Shown piece after piece: positions 8,852-17,368 of a stretch of 49,335 nucleotides of DNA. The notes under the pieces were generated by a model. That model saw nothing but the letters and a program-made list of their open reading frames with translations, had not been told where the DNA came from and made no database searches. The stretch lies in contig NZ_BOPA01000047.1 of NCBI RefSeq assembly GCF_016863515.1, positions 1 through 49,335 of the forward strand. Reading direction: 5' to 3'. Each line of letters starts with the position of its first letter. Within the stretch, counting starts at the first letter, position 1. The stretch is from Micromonospora gifhornensis. Lineage in GTDB: Bacteria > Actinomycetota > Actinomycetes > Mycobacteriales > Micromonosporaceae. A program made the translations under genes and the position numbers.

Positions 8852-10411
8852 GTGACCACCGAGCTCCCCGAGCTGGCCGAGGCGCACCTCGGCGGACTAC
8901 TCGACCAGTTGGGCCTGGCCGTGCCCTACTCCCGGGCCAGCGGTGACACCCTCTACTTCGTCGACGACACCGGCGCCGAGGTGGCCGTCGACGACTTCGT
9001 CGGGGGGTACGGGTCGCTGATCTTCGGTCACCACCATCCGACCCTGACCCGGCTGCTGCACGACCTGCTGGAGCGCCAGGTGCCGGTGCACGCGCAGTTC
9101 TCCCGGCACCCGTACGCCAACGACCTGGCCGCCTCGCTGAACCGGGTGCTGCACCGCGAGTTCGGCATCGCGGAGCCCTACCGGGCGATCTTCGCCAACA
9201 CCGGGGCCGAGGCGGCCGAGTGCGCGCTCAAGCACGCCGAGATGGAACGCGGTCAGCGGGTCGCCGCGCTGACCGCCGAGATCGACACGCACCTGGACGA
9301 TGCCCGGGCAGCCGCGGCGGCCGGAGCCGGCCTGCCCGGCGACGCGGCCACCGCCCGACTGGGTGCGTTCACCGGCGTGGACGGGCTGATCGCCGCGGTC
9401 CGGCAGCACAACATGGCCCAGCTGGCTCGCGGACCGGTGTACCTGACCCTGGAGAACTCCTTCCACGGCAAGCTCGCGGCCAGCGTGCAGCTCACCCACA
9501 ATCCGGCCTACCGGTTGCCGTTCCGGACGCTTGCCGCACCAGCCCGGTTCGTGCCGGTGGACCGGCCGGGCGCGGTGGCCAAGGCGGTCGAGGCCGAGCG
9601 GGTCACGGTGTTCGACCTGGAGTCCGGCGACGGCGCTGTCCGGCTCGTCGAGCGGGACCTGCCGGTGATCGCCGCGTTCTTCGCCGAGCCGGTGCAGGGC
9701 GAGGGCGGCATCCGGCCGCTGGACGCCGCTCTGGCGGCCGAGATCCGCCAGGCCGCCGAGGCCGGCGGGTTCCCCGTGGTGGTGGACGAGATCCAGACCG
9801 GCGTGGGTCGCACCGGCACCTTCTTCGCCGGCGCACAGGCCGGGCTGCTCGGCGACTACGTGCTGCTGGCCAAGAGCATCGGCGGCGGGCTTGTGAAGAA
9901 CGCCGTGCTGCTGGTGCGGGACAACCGCTACCAGCCCGAGTTCGAGCTGGTGCACAGCTCCACGTTCGCCAAGGACGCGCTGTCGTGTCACATCGGACTG
10001 GCCGTCGTCGACCTGCTCGAGGCGGACGGCGGGCAGGCGTACCGGACCGTGCGGGAACGCGGCGACGCGTTGCGGGCGGCCCTGGACGGGGTGGCCGAGG
10101 CCAACGCGGACGTGGTGGCCGAGGTGCGGGGTCGGGGCCTGATGCGGGGTCTGGAGTTCCGTGACCAGACCGACGCGCCGGCCGGGGTGGTGCGTGACTT
10201 CGCTCGCAACGGCCTCTTCGGCTACATGGTCGCGGGGCGGCTGCTGCGGGCGCACCGGATTCGGGTGTTCCCGACCGCCAGCGCGCCGCACACGCTGCGT
10301 TTCCAGCCGTCCCTCGCGGTGACCGACGAGGCGATCGCCCGCCTGGTGACCGGGCTGACCGACGTGTGCGCGCTGATCCGCGCCAACGACCCGACTTTGT
10401 TGACCGGCTGA
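8852..10411 (+). CDS. Class III PLP-dependent aminotransferase 1
   Basis: A 519-residue fold-type I class III aminotransferase. Visible motifs are the GSLIFGHHHP substrate/PLP region, NTGAEAAECALK, the Asp of VVDEIQTGVGRTGTF, and the Schiff-base Lys341 in LLAKSIGGG. The family moves amino groups to aldehydes or ketones, usually at terminal positions. Compared with ordinary ornithine/GABA aminotransferases there is an extra segment (about residues 135-190) after the NTGAEA motif, shared with the paralogue at 17365-18921. The GTG at 8852 is preferred because GAGG lies 8 bp upstream and it places the active Lys at 341 in both paralogues; a GTG at 8834 would overlap the previous gene. A likely role is amination of the released polyketide, which is inference from context. 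Confidence 0.9.
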   Translation: MTTELPELAEAHLGGLLDQLGLAVPYSRASGDTLYFVDDTGAEVAVDDFVGGYGSLIFGHHHPTLTRLLHDLLERQVPVHAQFSRHPYANDLAASLNRVLHREFGIAEPYRAIFANTGAEAAECALKHAEMERGQRVAALTAEIDTHLDDARAAAAAGAGLPGDAATARLGAFTGVDGLIAAVRQHNMAQLARGPVYLTLENSFHGKLAASVQLTHNPAYRLPFRTLAAPARFVPVDRPGAVAKAVEAERVTVFDLESGDGAVRLVERDLPVIAAFFAEPVQGEGGIRPLDAALAAEIRQAAEAGGFPVVVDEIQTGVGRTGTFFAGAQAGLLGDYVLLAKSIGGGLVKNAVLLVRDNRYQPEFELVHSSTFAKDALSCHIGLAVVDLLEADGGQAYRTVRERGDALRAALDGVAEANADVVAEVRGRGLMRGLEFRDQTDAPAGVVRDFARNGLFGYMVAGRLLRAHRIRVFPTASAPHTLRFQPSLAVTDEAIARLVTGLTDVCALIRANDPTLLTG

Positions 10412-10436
10412 TCTCCTCCACATCAGCCGGGGTGGC

Positions 10437-10463
10437 GGCCGCCGATCATCGCGATCGGCGGCC
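10437..10463. terminator. Hairpin terminator
   Basis: A perfect 11-bp stem (GGCCGCCGATC / GATCGGCGGCC) with a 5-nt loop lies 26 bp after the aminotransferase stop. There is no T-run, as is common in actinomycetes. It lies between convergent genes. Confidence 0.75.
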
Positions 10464-10570
10464 GTCGTCGTGCGGGCCCACCGGGTGGTGCCGACACACG
10501 GAAGAAGGCGTCGGGGACGTTCTCGGAGGCTGTCGGTGAGTTCGGGTTCTGCGTGACGTCGACCGTCACG

Positions 10571-10638
10571 ACCGTGACGTCGGCCTTCAAGACCGTGACG
10601 TCGGCCTTCAAGACCTGGTCGTGGTCTTGAAGGCCGAC
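10571..10638. repeat. Tandem 21-bp repeat running into a 16-bp perfect hairpin
   Basis: A 21-bp unit beginning ACCGTGACGTCGGCC is present twice in exact tandem (10571-10591 and 10592-10612). The second copy forms the left arm of a perfect 16-bp hairpin, GTCGGCCTTCAAGACC (10600-10615) with its complement at 10623-10638 and a 7-nt loop. GTGACGTC also occurs just upstream (10553-10560). It lies in the convergent space before the flavin reductase stop and may terminate transcription from the minus strand. Confidence 0.8.
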
Positions 10639-10750
10639 GGTCGGGGGCGTCACGCGGCAGGCGCCGCTGTCCGCCTGTTGGTGTTCGGGTGCTTCGGCCG
10701 GGTCCCGGTGCGGCTGCGCGCCTCCCGGGGGCCGTGGGTCGGCAGGGTTG

Positions 10751-11296
10751 TCAGATGCTGTCCGTCGGGCCGGCGTCGGTGCTGGGTGGCCAGGTCGTCG
10801 TGGGGTGGAACTCGCCGTCGAAGAACAGCAGTCCGGCGCCGGAGCGGTGGCCGGAGCCGATGACCCTGCCCAGGAAGACCGAGTGGTCCCCGGCCTCGTA
10901 CACGTCGGCCAGCGCGCACTCGACCCAGGCCAGGCTGTCGGTGAGTAGCGGCGCGCCGGTGAGTGCCCCGGGCATCCAGTCGCCCACCGCGAACTGTGCA
11001 CTGCCCAGCGGTCGGTCGCGGCTGGCGAAGTGCCGGGCGTACGTCTCGTGCCCGGCCCGGAGCACGGAGGCCGCGAAGTGGCCGGACCCGGTGATCGCCC
11101 GGTGCATCACCGCGTTCTTGCCGACGCAGCACAGCACCATGGGTGGTTCCAGCGATACCGAGCTGAAGGCGTTGGCGGTCATGCCGTGCAGGTGGTCGCC
11201 GCCGACGGTGAGAACCACGACGCCGGTGGCGAACTGAGACATCGTCGAGCGCATCTGGGCAGCGCCGACCAGGGATGCGTTGGTGGCCGTATCCAT
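10751..11296 (-). CDS. Flavin reductase (HpaC/HsaB-like), partner of a two-component monooxygenase
   Basis: A 181-residue flavin-reductase-domain protein with the family signature near the N-terminus (MSQFATGVVVLT, then GMTANAFSSVSLEPPMVL) and the GDHSVFLGRV strand near the C-terminus. Such enzymes reduce FMN or FAD with NAD(P)H and hand the free reduced flavin to a separate oxygenase. The ATG at 11296 has GGGAAGGA 6 bp upstream. It is the last gene of the minus-strand tailoring run. The acyl-CoA-dehydrogenase-fold monooxygenase at 14964-16118 is the obvious partner. Confidence 0.9.
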   Translation of the reverse strand: MDTATNASLVGAAQMRSTMSQFATGVVVLTVGGDHLHGMTANAFSSVSLEPPMVLCCVGKNAVMHRAITGSGHFAASVLRAGHETYARHFASRDRPLGSAQFAVGDWMPGALTGAPLLTDSLAWVECALADVYEAGDHSVFLGRVIGSGHRSGAGLLFFDGEFHPTTTWPPSTDAGPTDSI

Positions 11297-11366
11297 GTGC
11301 GGTCCTTCCCGCCGTGGTGGCGCGGCCCACGTCCCGACCGACGGCGGGACGCAAGCCGCTGCGGCC

Positions 11367-11786
11367 TCAGGCGCCGAGGGTCTCGGTGTGCTCGGCCACC
11401 GGGCGGTCCACCGCCATGATCCACTTGCCGTCGGGTTCGCGGACCAGCACGTCGGTGCAGCGGCCGGTGATCCGTTGCCGGGTGCCGTCGGCGGCGGTCA
11501 CCTCCAGCTCGAAGCCGACGATGATGAGCGAGGTGTCGCCGGCCACGACGGAGTCGCGCACCACCGAGTGCAGTTTGGGGCCGGTGGCCAGCAGCTTGGT
11601 GATCGCCTCGGTGCGGGCCGCGCCGGTGAGTGGCTGGCCGGACAGGTTGGAGATCGCGTCCGAACGGTAGAGCAGGTCGAACAGGTCACCCCGGCCGGAG
11701 TTGAACGCGGCCAGGAAGACCGCGTTCTGGGTCTCCGGGTCGTCGGTCAGTTCCAGGCTCAGGTTGCTCACGTCGGTCTGGGTCAT
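11367..11786 (-). CDS. SnoaL/NTF2-like protein 2
   Basis: A 139-residue NTF2-like protein: N-terminal helix FLAAFNSGRGDLFDLLY, a strand with AGDTSLIIVGFELEV, and the closing DGKWIMAVDRP typical of the SgcJ/SnoaL type. The ATG at 11786 is chosen because GAGG lies 5 bp upstream; an upstream start at 11831 would add 15 residues outside the domain. It lies between the GMC oxidoreductase and flavin reductase genes. Function is not assignable: isomerase, cyclase or dehydratase are all known for this fold. Confidence 0.85.
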   Translation of the reverse strand: MTQTDVSNLSLELTDDPETQNAVFLAAFNSGRGDLFDLLYRSDAISNLSGQPLTGAARTEAITKLLATGPKLHSVVRDSVVAGDTSLIIVGFELEVTAADGTRQRITGRCTDVLVREPDGKWIMAVDRPVAEHTETLGA

Positions 11787-11896
11787 CGTGTCCTCACTTC
11801 CGGGTGGGGATCGGTACGTTCGGCGCACCACAACACATTCAACGGCATCAATTCTGATTCCCGGTAATCAACCTCTCACGCAGCGTTCCATGCGGG

Positions 11897-13468
11897 TTAC
11901 CGGGCAGCCACGGGACGCTCGTCGACGACCTCCTGCGCTGCCGGGTGCGACACCCCGGACGCGCGGATCAGGTCCGCGGCGCGCTCACCGATCATCACGG
12001 CGTGGGCGTGGGTGTGACCACGCGGCGCCTCGGGGATCACCGACGCGTCGGCCACCCGCAGCCCGGTCACGCCGTGCACCCGCAGGTCGGCGTCGACCAC
12101 GTCACCGAAGCGGCAACTGCCGACCGGGTGGAACACCGTCTGCGCCCGCTGCCGGACGTACTCGGCCACCGTGCCGTCGGCCGGCCACGGCACCACCGGC
12201 CCCTGGTGCAGGGAGCGCAGGGCCGCGGAGTCGAGGATCCGTTCGGCGAACCGGACGCCCGCCACGAAGGTCTGCAGGTCGGCGTCGTCGGTGAGGTAAC
12301 CCGGGTCGATGCGCGGCGGGGTGTGCGGGTCGGCGCTGCCCAGGGTGAGCCGGCCCCGGCTGCGGGGGCGCAGCAGCACGACGCCGAGGGTGTAGCCGGG
12401 GATCGGGGTGCCGGTGTCGTCGAACGCCATCGGGGACCAGATCAGCTCCACGTCCGGTGCGCCCGCCGCGCCGTCGGCCCGCAGCAACGCCACCGCCTCG
12501 CCGATGTTGGAGGTCAGCGGGCCCATGCGATCGCGTTGGTAGCGTTCCCGGCCGTCCTGCAGGAAGCGGGTCGCGTCATCGGCCCGGACCGCCAGATCGA
12601 GGATCATGTGGTCGTGCAGGCCGCGTCCAACGGCGGGCAGCTCCACCTGTGGGCGCACCCCGGCCGCGTGCAGGTCGTCCGGGTCGCCGATGCCGGAGAG
12701 CAGCAGCAGGTGCGGCGAGCCGACCGTCCCGGCGCTGAGCACGATCTCGCGGCGGGCGGTGACGGTCCGGTCGGCCAGTCGCACGCCGGTGGCGCGGTGG
12801 CCGGCGTCGATCAGCACCCGGTGCGCCTGGGCGCCGGTGAGCACGGTCAGGTTGGGGCGGTGCAGGGCCGGCCGGAGGTACCCGTCCGCGCTGCTCCACC
12901 GGGCGCCGTCGCGCTGGGTGACCGGGGTCAGCGCGTACCCACGGTTGTCTGGACCGGCCAGCCCGCCGTCGACCGGCGCGAGCCCGACCTCCGCGCACGC
13001 CTGCAGGAAACGCAGGCTGCTGGCGTCCGGGTCTCGCTGGGGTGAGATCCACAACGGGCCGCCGGTGCCGAGCGCTCCCCTGTCCTCGGCGGGGCCCGCC
13101 CAGTGCTCGGCCCGGCGGAACCAGGGCCGGACCTGCTCCCACGACCAGGACGGCGGCCACGACGTGAAGTCCTCGGCGTGACCGGGCACCCACATCTGGA
13201 AGTTGGTCGCCGACGAGCCGCCCAGCACCCGGCCGCGCGGCCAGCGCACCTCCCGGCCGCCCAGGTGTGGCTGGGGCAGGGTGCCGAAGTCCCAGTCGAG
13301 CTCGGAGCCGATCAGCTCCAGGGCGCCCAGCGGGACCCGGATGTCCGGATGGTCGTCGGGGCCGCCGGCTTCCAGCAGCGCCACGGTGACGGTCGGATCC
13401 TCGGACAGCCGGGCGGCCACCGCGCACCCGGCCGATCCCGCCCCCACCACCACGTAGTCGAATTCCAC
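11897..13468 (-). CDS. GMC-family FAD oxidoreductase
   Basis: A 523-residue glucose-methanol-choline oxidoreductase. Residues 3-35 form the FAD Rossmann fold (VVVGAGSAGCAVAARLSED, then the acidic LLEAGG). PRGRVLGGSSATNFQMW near 90 is GMC signature 1, and SAGTVGSPHLLLLSGIG near 250 is signature 2. The C-terminal catalytic region has FHPVGSCRFG and GHTHAHAVMIGERAADLI, where a His stands in place of the frequent Asn. Members oxidise primary or secondary alcohols to aldehydes or ketones. GTG 13468 has GGAGG 5 bp upstream. It sits 50 bp after the amine oxidase gene in the tailoring operon, so it may oxidise a hydroxyl placed by the P450 or flavin monooxygenase. Confidence 0.92.
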   Translation of the reverse strand: MEFDYVVVGAGSAGCAVAARLSEDPTVTVALLEAGGPDDHPDIRVPLGALELIGSELDWDFGTLPQPHLGGREVRWPRGRVLGGSSATNFQMWVPGHAEDFTSWPPSWSWEQVRPWFRRAEHWAGPAEDRGALGTGGPLWISPQRDPDASSLRFLQACAEVGLAPVDGGLAGPDNRGYALTPVTQRDGARWSSADGYLRPALHRPNLTVLTGAQAHRVLIDAGHRATGVRLADRTVTARREIVLSAGTVGSPHLLLLSGIGDPDDLHAAGVRPQVELPAVGRGLHDHMILDLAVRADDATRFLQDGRERYQRDRMGPLTSNIGEAVALLRADGAAGAPDVELIWSPMAFDDTGTPIPGYTLGVVLLRPRSRGRLTLGSADPHTPPRIDPGYLTDDADLQTFVAGVRFAERILDSAALRSLHQGPVVPWPADGTVAEYVRQRAQTVFHPVGSCRFGDVVDADLRVHGVTGLRVADASVIPEAPRGHTHAHAVMIGERAADLIRASGVSHPAAQEVVDERPVAAR

Positions 13469-13518
13469 TGTTCCTCCTCGCGATGCGGTTGGCACGGGCG
13501 GGACCGGCCGGGATCCGG

Positions 13519-14928
13519 TCACCTGAACGCGTAGTGCGTCACCTGTTCGGCCGCGCGCAGTCCGGACTCGATCGCCCCTTCCACGTAGCCGCTCCACCCG
13601 CTGGCGATGTCGCTGGTGGCGAACGAGATCCGGCCCTGGGGGCGTTGGATCGCGTCGAGCAGCCCGGTCAGCTGGCCGGGCCGGCGGAAGGACCAGCCGC
13701 CGCGCGCGTACGGGTCGGCGCCCCAGTTCTGGCCCTTGACGGCCAGCACCCTCGCGTCCGGCACGACCAGCCGTACGGCACGTTCGACCTGTGCCACGTT
13801 GTTGACGTTGAGCCGACGGTCGTTGCTGAACCCGACCATCAGCTGGCTGTCCGCGAGCTGCTTGATCGGCACCAGGGTGTCCACCGGGTATCCGTCGGGG
13901 GTGTGCACGTAGGTGTTGCCGAGCGAGGTACGCAGCCGCAGCCAGAACTTCTGCGCGCCGGGCACGCCGAAGGTCTCGCTGGAGGCGCGCCGCCGTTGCA
14001 GGCTGAGGCCCGGTGCGAAATCGATTGTGTTCCAGACGTTCACCGGGACCGCGACCACGACCGAGGAGGCGGTGTACGACATGCCGGCCCTGGTGCGGAC
14101 GGTCACCTCGCGGCCGTTGTCGGTGATGGACCGCACCGGCGAGTTGAGCCGCAGGTCGGCTGCCGCCTCGTTCAGGATGGCCTGGGCGAGTCCGGTCATG
14201 CCGCCGGCCGGTCGGAAGGTGTTGATGCCGTAGTACTGCTCGGCGTTGTAGTTGCACAGCGCCCACCAGTGCAGGAACTGCGTGTACGCGCCGCGGTCGG
14301 ATCCCCCGCCGAGCCCGCCGGTGGCCCCGGAGAGCCACTTCTCGTCCAGGGTGCTCAGGCCCATGGCGTTGAGTCGGTCGCGGATGCTGTACGAGTCGAC
14401 GAGGCGCAGCACGTCGGCCTGGGCCATCGGGTCCGTCGGGTCGGAGAACACCTGCGGTGCCTGTTCGCAGAACTGGGTGAGCAGCTCACCCTGCCGGCCG
14501 AACGCCTCCTCGGGGCTGAAGTAGCCGAAGCCGGTGGCGGTCGGGAACAGCGCCCGGTCGGCCTCCGGGTCGGCGACGAGGCCGATGCCCTGGTCCTCGA
14601 TCTCCTGCCACACGTGGGTCTGCATCGGGTCGACCCAGACGCCACCCATCTCGACCTGTTCGCCCTGGAAGGTGCTGGTCCAGGTGCGTCCGCCGATGCG
14701 GTTGCGTGCTTCCAGGATCAGCACGCGCAGTCCCTTGCGCCGCAGGTCCCGTGCCGCGGTGATGCCGGCGAAGCCGGCGCCGACCACGATGACGTCGTAC
14801 GCGTGGCGTCTGCGGGTCGCCGAGGCCTGCGATGGACGCAGGATGGTGTGCGCGGCGGCGGCCGCCGTGACCGCGGTCAGGACGCCGCGCCGGGTGAGCG
14901 GCAGTCCGGACAATGTGGTGTTGCTCAT
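13519..14928 (-). CDS. Flavin-containing amine oxidase with a Tat-type signal
   Basis: A 469-residue flavin amine oxidase. An N-terminal segment with LTRRGVLTA followed by an alanine-rich stretch matches a twin-arginine signal (residues 11-30). The FAD fold follows (VIVVGAGFAGITAARDL near 46, ILEARNRIGGRTW near 70). FRPAGGMTGLAQAI near 245 and the closing SGWSGYVEGAIESGLRAAEQV near 445 are typical of the MAO/polyamine oxidase group. The reaction would be oxidation of an amine to an imine, or desaturation of a C-C bond next to nitrogen or oxygen. A Tat signal on a biosynthetic enzyme suggests a late step at or outside the membrane, unless the signal is vestigial. The ATG at 14928 has AGGGG 9 bp upstream. 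Confidence 0.92.
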   Translation of the reverse strand: MSNTTLSGLPLTRRGVLTAVTAAAAAHTILRPSQASATRRRHAYDVIVVGAGFAGITAARDLRRKGLRVLILEARNRIGGRTWTSTFQGEQVEMGGVWVDPMQTHVWQEIEDQGIGLVADPEADRALFPTATGFGYFSPEEAFGRQGELLTQFCEQAPQVFSDPTDPMAQADVLRLVDSYSIRDRLNAMGLSTLDEKWLSGATGGLGGGSDRGAYTQFLHWWALCNYNAEQYYGINTFRPAGGMTGLAQAILNEAAADLRLNSPVRSITDNGREVTVRTRAGMSYTASSVVVAVPVNVWNTIDFAPGLSLQRRRASSETFGVPGAQKFWLRLRTSLGNTYVHTPDGYPVDTLVPIKQLADSQLMVGFSNDRRLNVNNVAQVERAVRLVVPDARVLAVKGQNWGADPYARGGWSFRRPGQLTGLLDAIQRPQGRISFATSDIASGWSGYVEGAIESGLRAAEQVTHYAFR

Positions 14929-14963
14929 TGGTGTCGTCCCCTGTGGGATTTGGTGGGTTGGAT

Positions 14964-16118
14964 TTACAGGAAAGGTGTGTCCGGATCGAGTCCGACGAGG
15001 ACCCGTCCGTGCACCTCCAGACTCATGTCCGGGGACATGAGGCCGTGTGTGGTGAGGCCGAGCAGGTCGCGGTGGAAGCGCTGGAACGGCGCGAACTTGC
15101 TCAGCGCGGAGGCCCCGGCGATGGTGTGCAGGTCCTGCACGGCCTCCTTGACCAGCTGGATCGCGGTGCCGGCCTGGCCGCGCACGGCGGCCTTTTCCTC
15201 CCAGGTGGGGTCCTCGCCGGCGTCGGCGCGGCGTTGCAGCATGTCCACGTAGGACGCGGACAGCGTCTCGGCGGCGGTGATCTTGTTGGCGGCCAGGGCG
15301 ACCCGGTGTTGAATCAGCGGGTGCTGCCGCTGGTCGGTCCAGGACGTGTAGGCCAGGCCGCGTCCGGGCAGCCGCTCCAGGAACAGCTCAAGCGCCGCCT
15401 TGGCCATGCCGATGTAGGCGGCCGCCGACTCGGCCACCACGTAGCTGATCAGGCTGTAGGAGCGGCCCGGTGCGGTGGGGGTGCGGCCGGGGGCACCGGT
15501 GGTCAGCGCCTCCTCGCCGGTCACGACGCGGTGCGCGGGTACGAACAGGTCCCGGGCGGTGGTGGTCGACGAGCCGGTGGCGGCTGCGGCGGTGACGTGC
15601 CAGTCATCGGCGATGCTCAGGTCGGACATCGGCACCATGGCGAACACCTCGGTCTCGGTGCCGTCCGGCTCTTCGACGATCGCGGCGAGCAGGTCCCAGT
15701 GGGCGCCCCGACAGCCGGAGTTGAACCGCCACGAGCCGTTGAGCAGGTAGCCGCCGTCGGTCGGGACGGCCTTCGCGGTCGGGGTGAAGCCGCCGGAGAT
15801 GCGTACCGAGCCGCCGGCGAAGATCTCCTCCTGCGTCTGGTCCGGGTAGAGGGTGGCCATCCAGGCGGTGGACACCCACGCCACGGCGGCCCAGGCGGTG
15901 GAACCGCAGCCGCGGGCGATCTCGGTGAGCACGGCGACCTGCTCGGGCAGCGGCGCGTCGAGGCCGCCGAAGCGCTTCGGCACGGCCAGCCGGAACACGC
16001 CTGCCTTGTCGAGCAGTTCGGTGTTCTCGTCGAGGATCCAGCGTCGTTCCTCGGATTCCAGGCCGTTGTCGCGCAGCCTCGGCACGATGTTGCGGACCGC
16101 GTCCAGCACCTCGCTCAT
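14964..16118 (-). CDS. Acyl-CoA-dehydrogenase-fold flavin monooxygenase (HsaA/HpaH-like)
   Basis: A 384-residue protein of the acyl-CoA dehydrogenase fold, with details of the two-component monooxygenase branch rather than true dehydrogenases: RGCGSTAWAAVAW near 70, LNGSWRFNSGCRGAHWDLL near 125, and the tail THGLMSPDMSLEVHGRVLVG with GLDPDTPFL at the end. The branch uses reduced flavin made by a separate reductase for hydroxylation, epoxidation or N-oxidation. A flavin reductase is encoded in the same run (10751-11296). The start ATG overlaps the P450 stop (ATGA), showing translational coupling. Automated annotation would probably call it acyl-CoA dehydrogenase. Confidence 0.88.
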   Translation of the reverse strand: MSEVLDAVRNIVPRLRDNGLESEERRWILDENTELLDKAGVFRLAVPKRFGGLDAPLPEQVAVLTEIARGCGSTAWAAVAWVSTAWMATLYPDQTQEEIFAGGSVRISGGFTPTAKAVPTDGGYLLNGSWRFNSGCRGAHWDLLAAIVEEPDGTETEVFAMVPMSDLSIADDWHVTAAAATGSSTTTARDLFVPAHRVVTGEEALTTGAPGRTPTAPGRSYSLISYVVAESAAAYIGMAKAALELFLERLPGRGLAYTSWTDQRQHPLIQHRVALAANKITAAETLSASYVDMLQRRADAGEDPTWEEKAAVRGQAGTAIQLVKEAVQDLHTIAGASALSKFAPFQRFHRDLLGLTTHGLMSPDMSLEVHGRVLVGLDPDTPFL

Positions 16119-17368
16119 CGGGGGTCTCCTTCGTCTCGGGTCAGCAGTGCGGGCAACGTCTCGTGACCGTTGGAGATGAACGAGCCCAGCGGCCGCAGTT
16201 GGTCCACCGGTTGCGCGAGACGCAGGTCCGGGAACCGGTCGAACAGGGCGGACAGGCCGATCGCCGCCTCCAGTCGGGCCAGCGGCGCGCCCAGGCAGCG
16301 ATGCACGCCGTAGCCGAATGCCAGGTGGTCGCGGCGGGTGGGCCGCAACGGGTCGAACTGCGCGGCGGTGTCGCCGTACACGCCGGGGTCGCGGTTGCCC
16401 GCGCCGAAGGCGATGACGATCGGGTCACCCTGGGCGATGACGGCGTCACCGAGGTCGATGTCGGTGACCGCGTACCGCAGCGGCAGGTTGGGAAACGGGG
16501 TCTGCAGGCGCAGCGATTCCTCGATCACGTCCGCCCAGTCCAGGTCGCCGCGACGCAGGGCGTCGAGTTGCTCGGGATGGCTGAGCAGCAGGACGATGGT
16601 CTGGTCGAGCAGGTTCACCGTCGTCTCGTGGCCGGCGGTGAACATCAGCAGCACGGTGTCCACCAGCTCGCGTTCGCTGAGCCCACCGCCGTCCTCGTCG
16701 TGTGCCTGGATCAGGCCGGTGGTGACGTCGTCGCCGGGTTGGCGGCGTTTGATCTCGACCAGCTCGTGCAGCAGCCGGTAGAGCTCGACCTCGTTGGCCT
16801 TGGCCTGCTCGGGCGTGGCGGCGGTGTCCATGATCTCGTGCACGGTGCGCAGCAGCGGGCCGCGGATCTCGTCGGGGATGCCCAGCAGCGCGGAGATCAC
16901 CTCGACCGGCAGCGGGTAGGCGAACCGTTCCCGCAGGTCGACCACCTGGCCGGCGGGCGTGCGGCCCAGGTCGGCCAGCAGGTCGGCGGTGACCGCCTCG
17001 ATGCGCGGGCGCATCGCCTCGGTGCGGCGCGCGGTGAACGCCCGGGCCACCAGCTTGCGCAGGCGTTTGTGGTCGGCGCCGTAGGCGGTGATCATGTTGC
17101 GGTCGGCCACCCACATCGCCAGTGACCAGGTACGGGCCAGCTCGCTCTCGCCGCCACCCCAGGCCGGCCAGTGCTGGTAGGTGTCCCGGGAGACCCGGTC
17201 GTCGGTGAGCAGCTGCTTGATCAGCGCGTGGTCGGTGACCCACCACGCGGTCACGTCGCCGGGCAGCAGCACCTGGACGGCCCGGCCGAGCGCACGCAGG
17301 CGCTCGCCCTCGCCGTGGATGTCACGTCCGGCCGTGTCGATGACCGGGATGCTCAGCCGGCTGGTCAT
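16115..17368 (-). CDS. Cytochrome P450
   Basis: A 417-residue bacterial class I P450. The oxygen-binding I-helix is FTAGHETT (about residue 240), the K-helix is EESLR, and the haem ligand loop is FGYGVHRCLG with the Cys near residue 350. Both ends overlap neighbours by ATGA: its ATG overlaps the aminotransferase 2 stop and its stop overlaps the monooxygenase start. Substrate is unknown; hydroxylation or epoxidation of the polyketide scaffold is likely. No dedicated ferredoxin gene is seen nearby. Confidence 0.95.
   Translation of the reverse strand: MTSRLSIPVIDTAGRDIHGEGERLRALGRAVQVLLPGDVTAWWVTDHALIKQLLTDDRVSRDTYQHWPAWGGGESELARTWSLAMWVADRNMITAYGADHKRLRKLVARAFTARRTEAMRPRIEAVTADLLADLGRTPAGQVVDLRERFAYPLPVEVISALLGIPDEIRGPLLRTVHEIMDTAATPEQAKANEVELYRLLHELVEIKRRQPGDDVTTGLIQAHDEDGGGLSERELVDTVLLMFTAGHETTVNLLDQTIVLLLSHPEQLDALRRGDLDWADVIEESLRLQTPFPNLPLRYAVTDIDLGDAVIAQGDPIVIAFGAGNRDPGVYGDTAAQFDPLRPTRRDHLAFGYGVHRCLGAPLARLEAAIGLSALFDRFPDLRLAQPVDQLRPLGSFISNGHETLPALLTRDEGDPR

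Noticed and set aside
11897..14338. 813-residue extension of the GMC frame
   Set aside because: The upstream part overlaps the amine oxidase gene; GTG 13468 with a GGAGG site begins the Rossmann fold.
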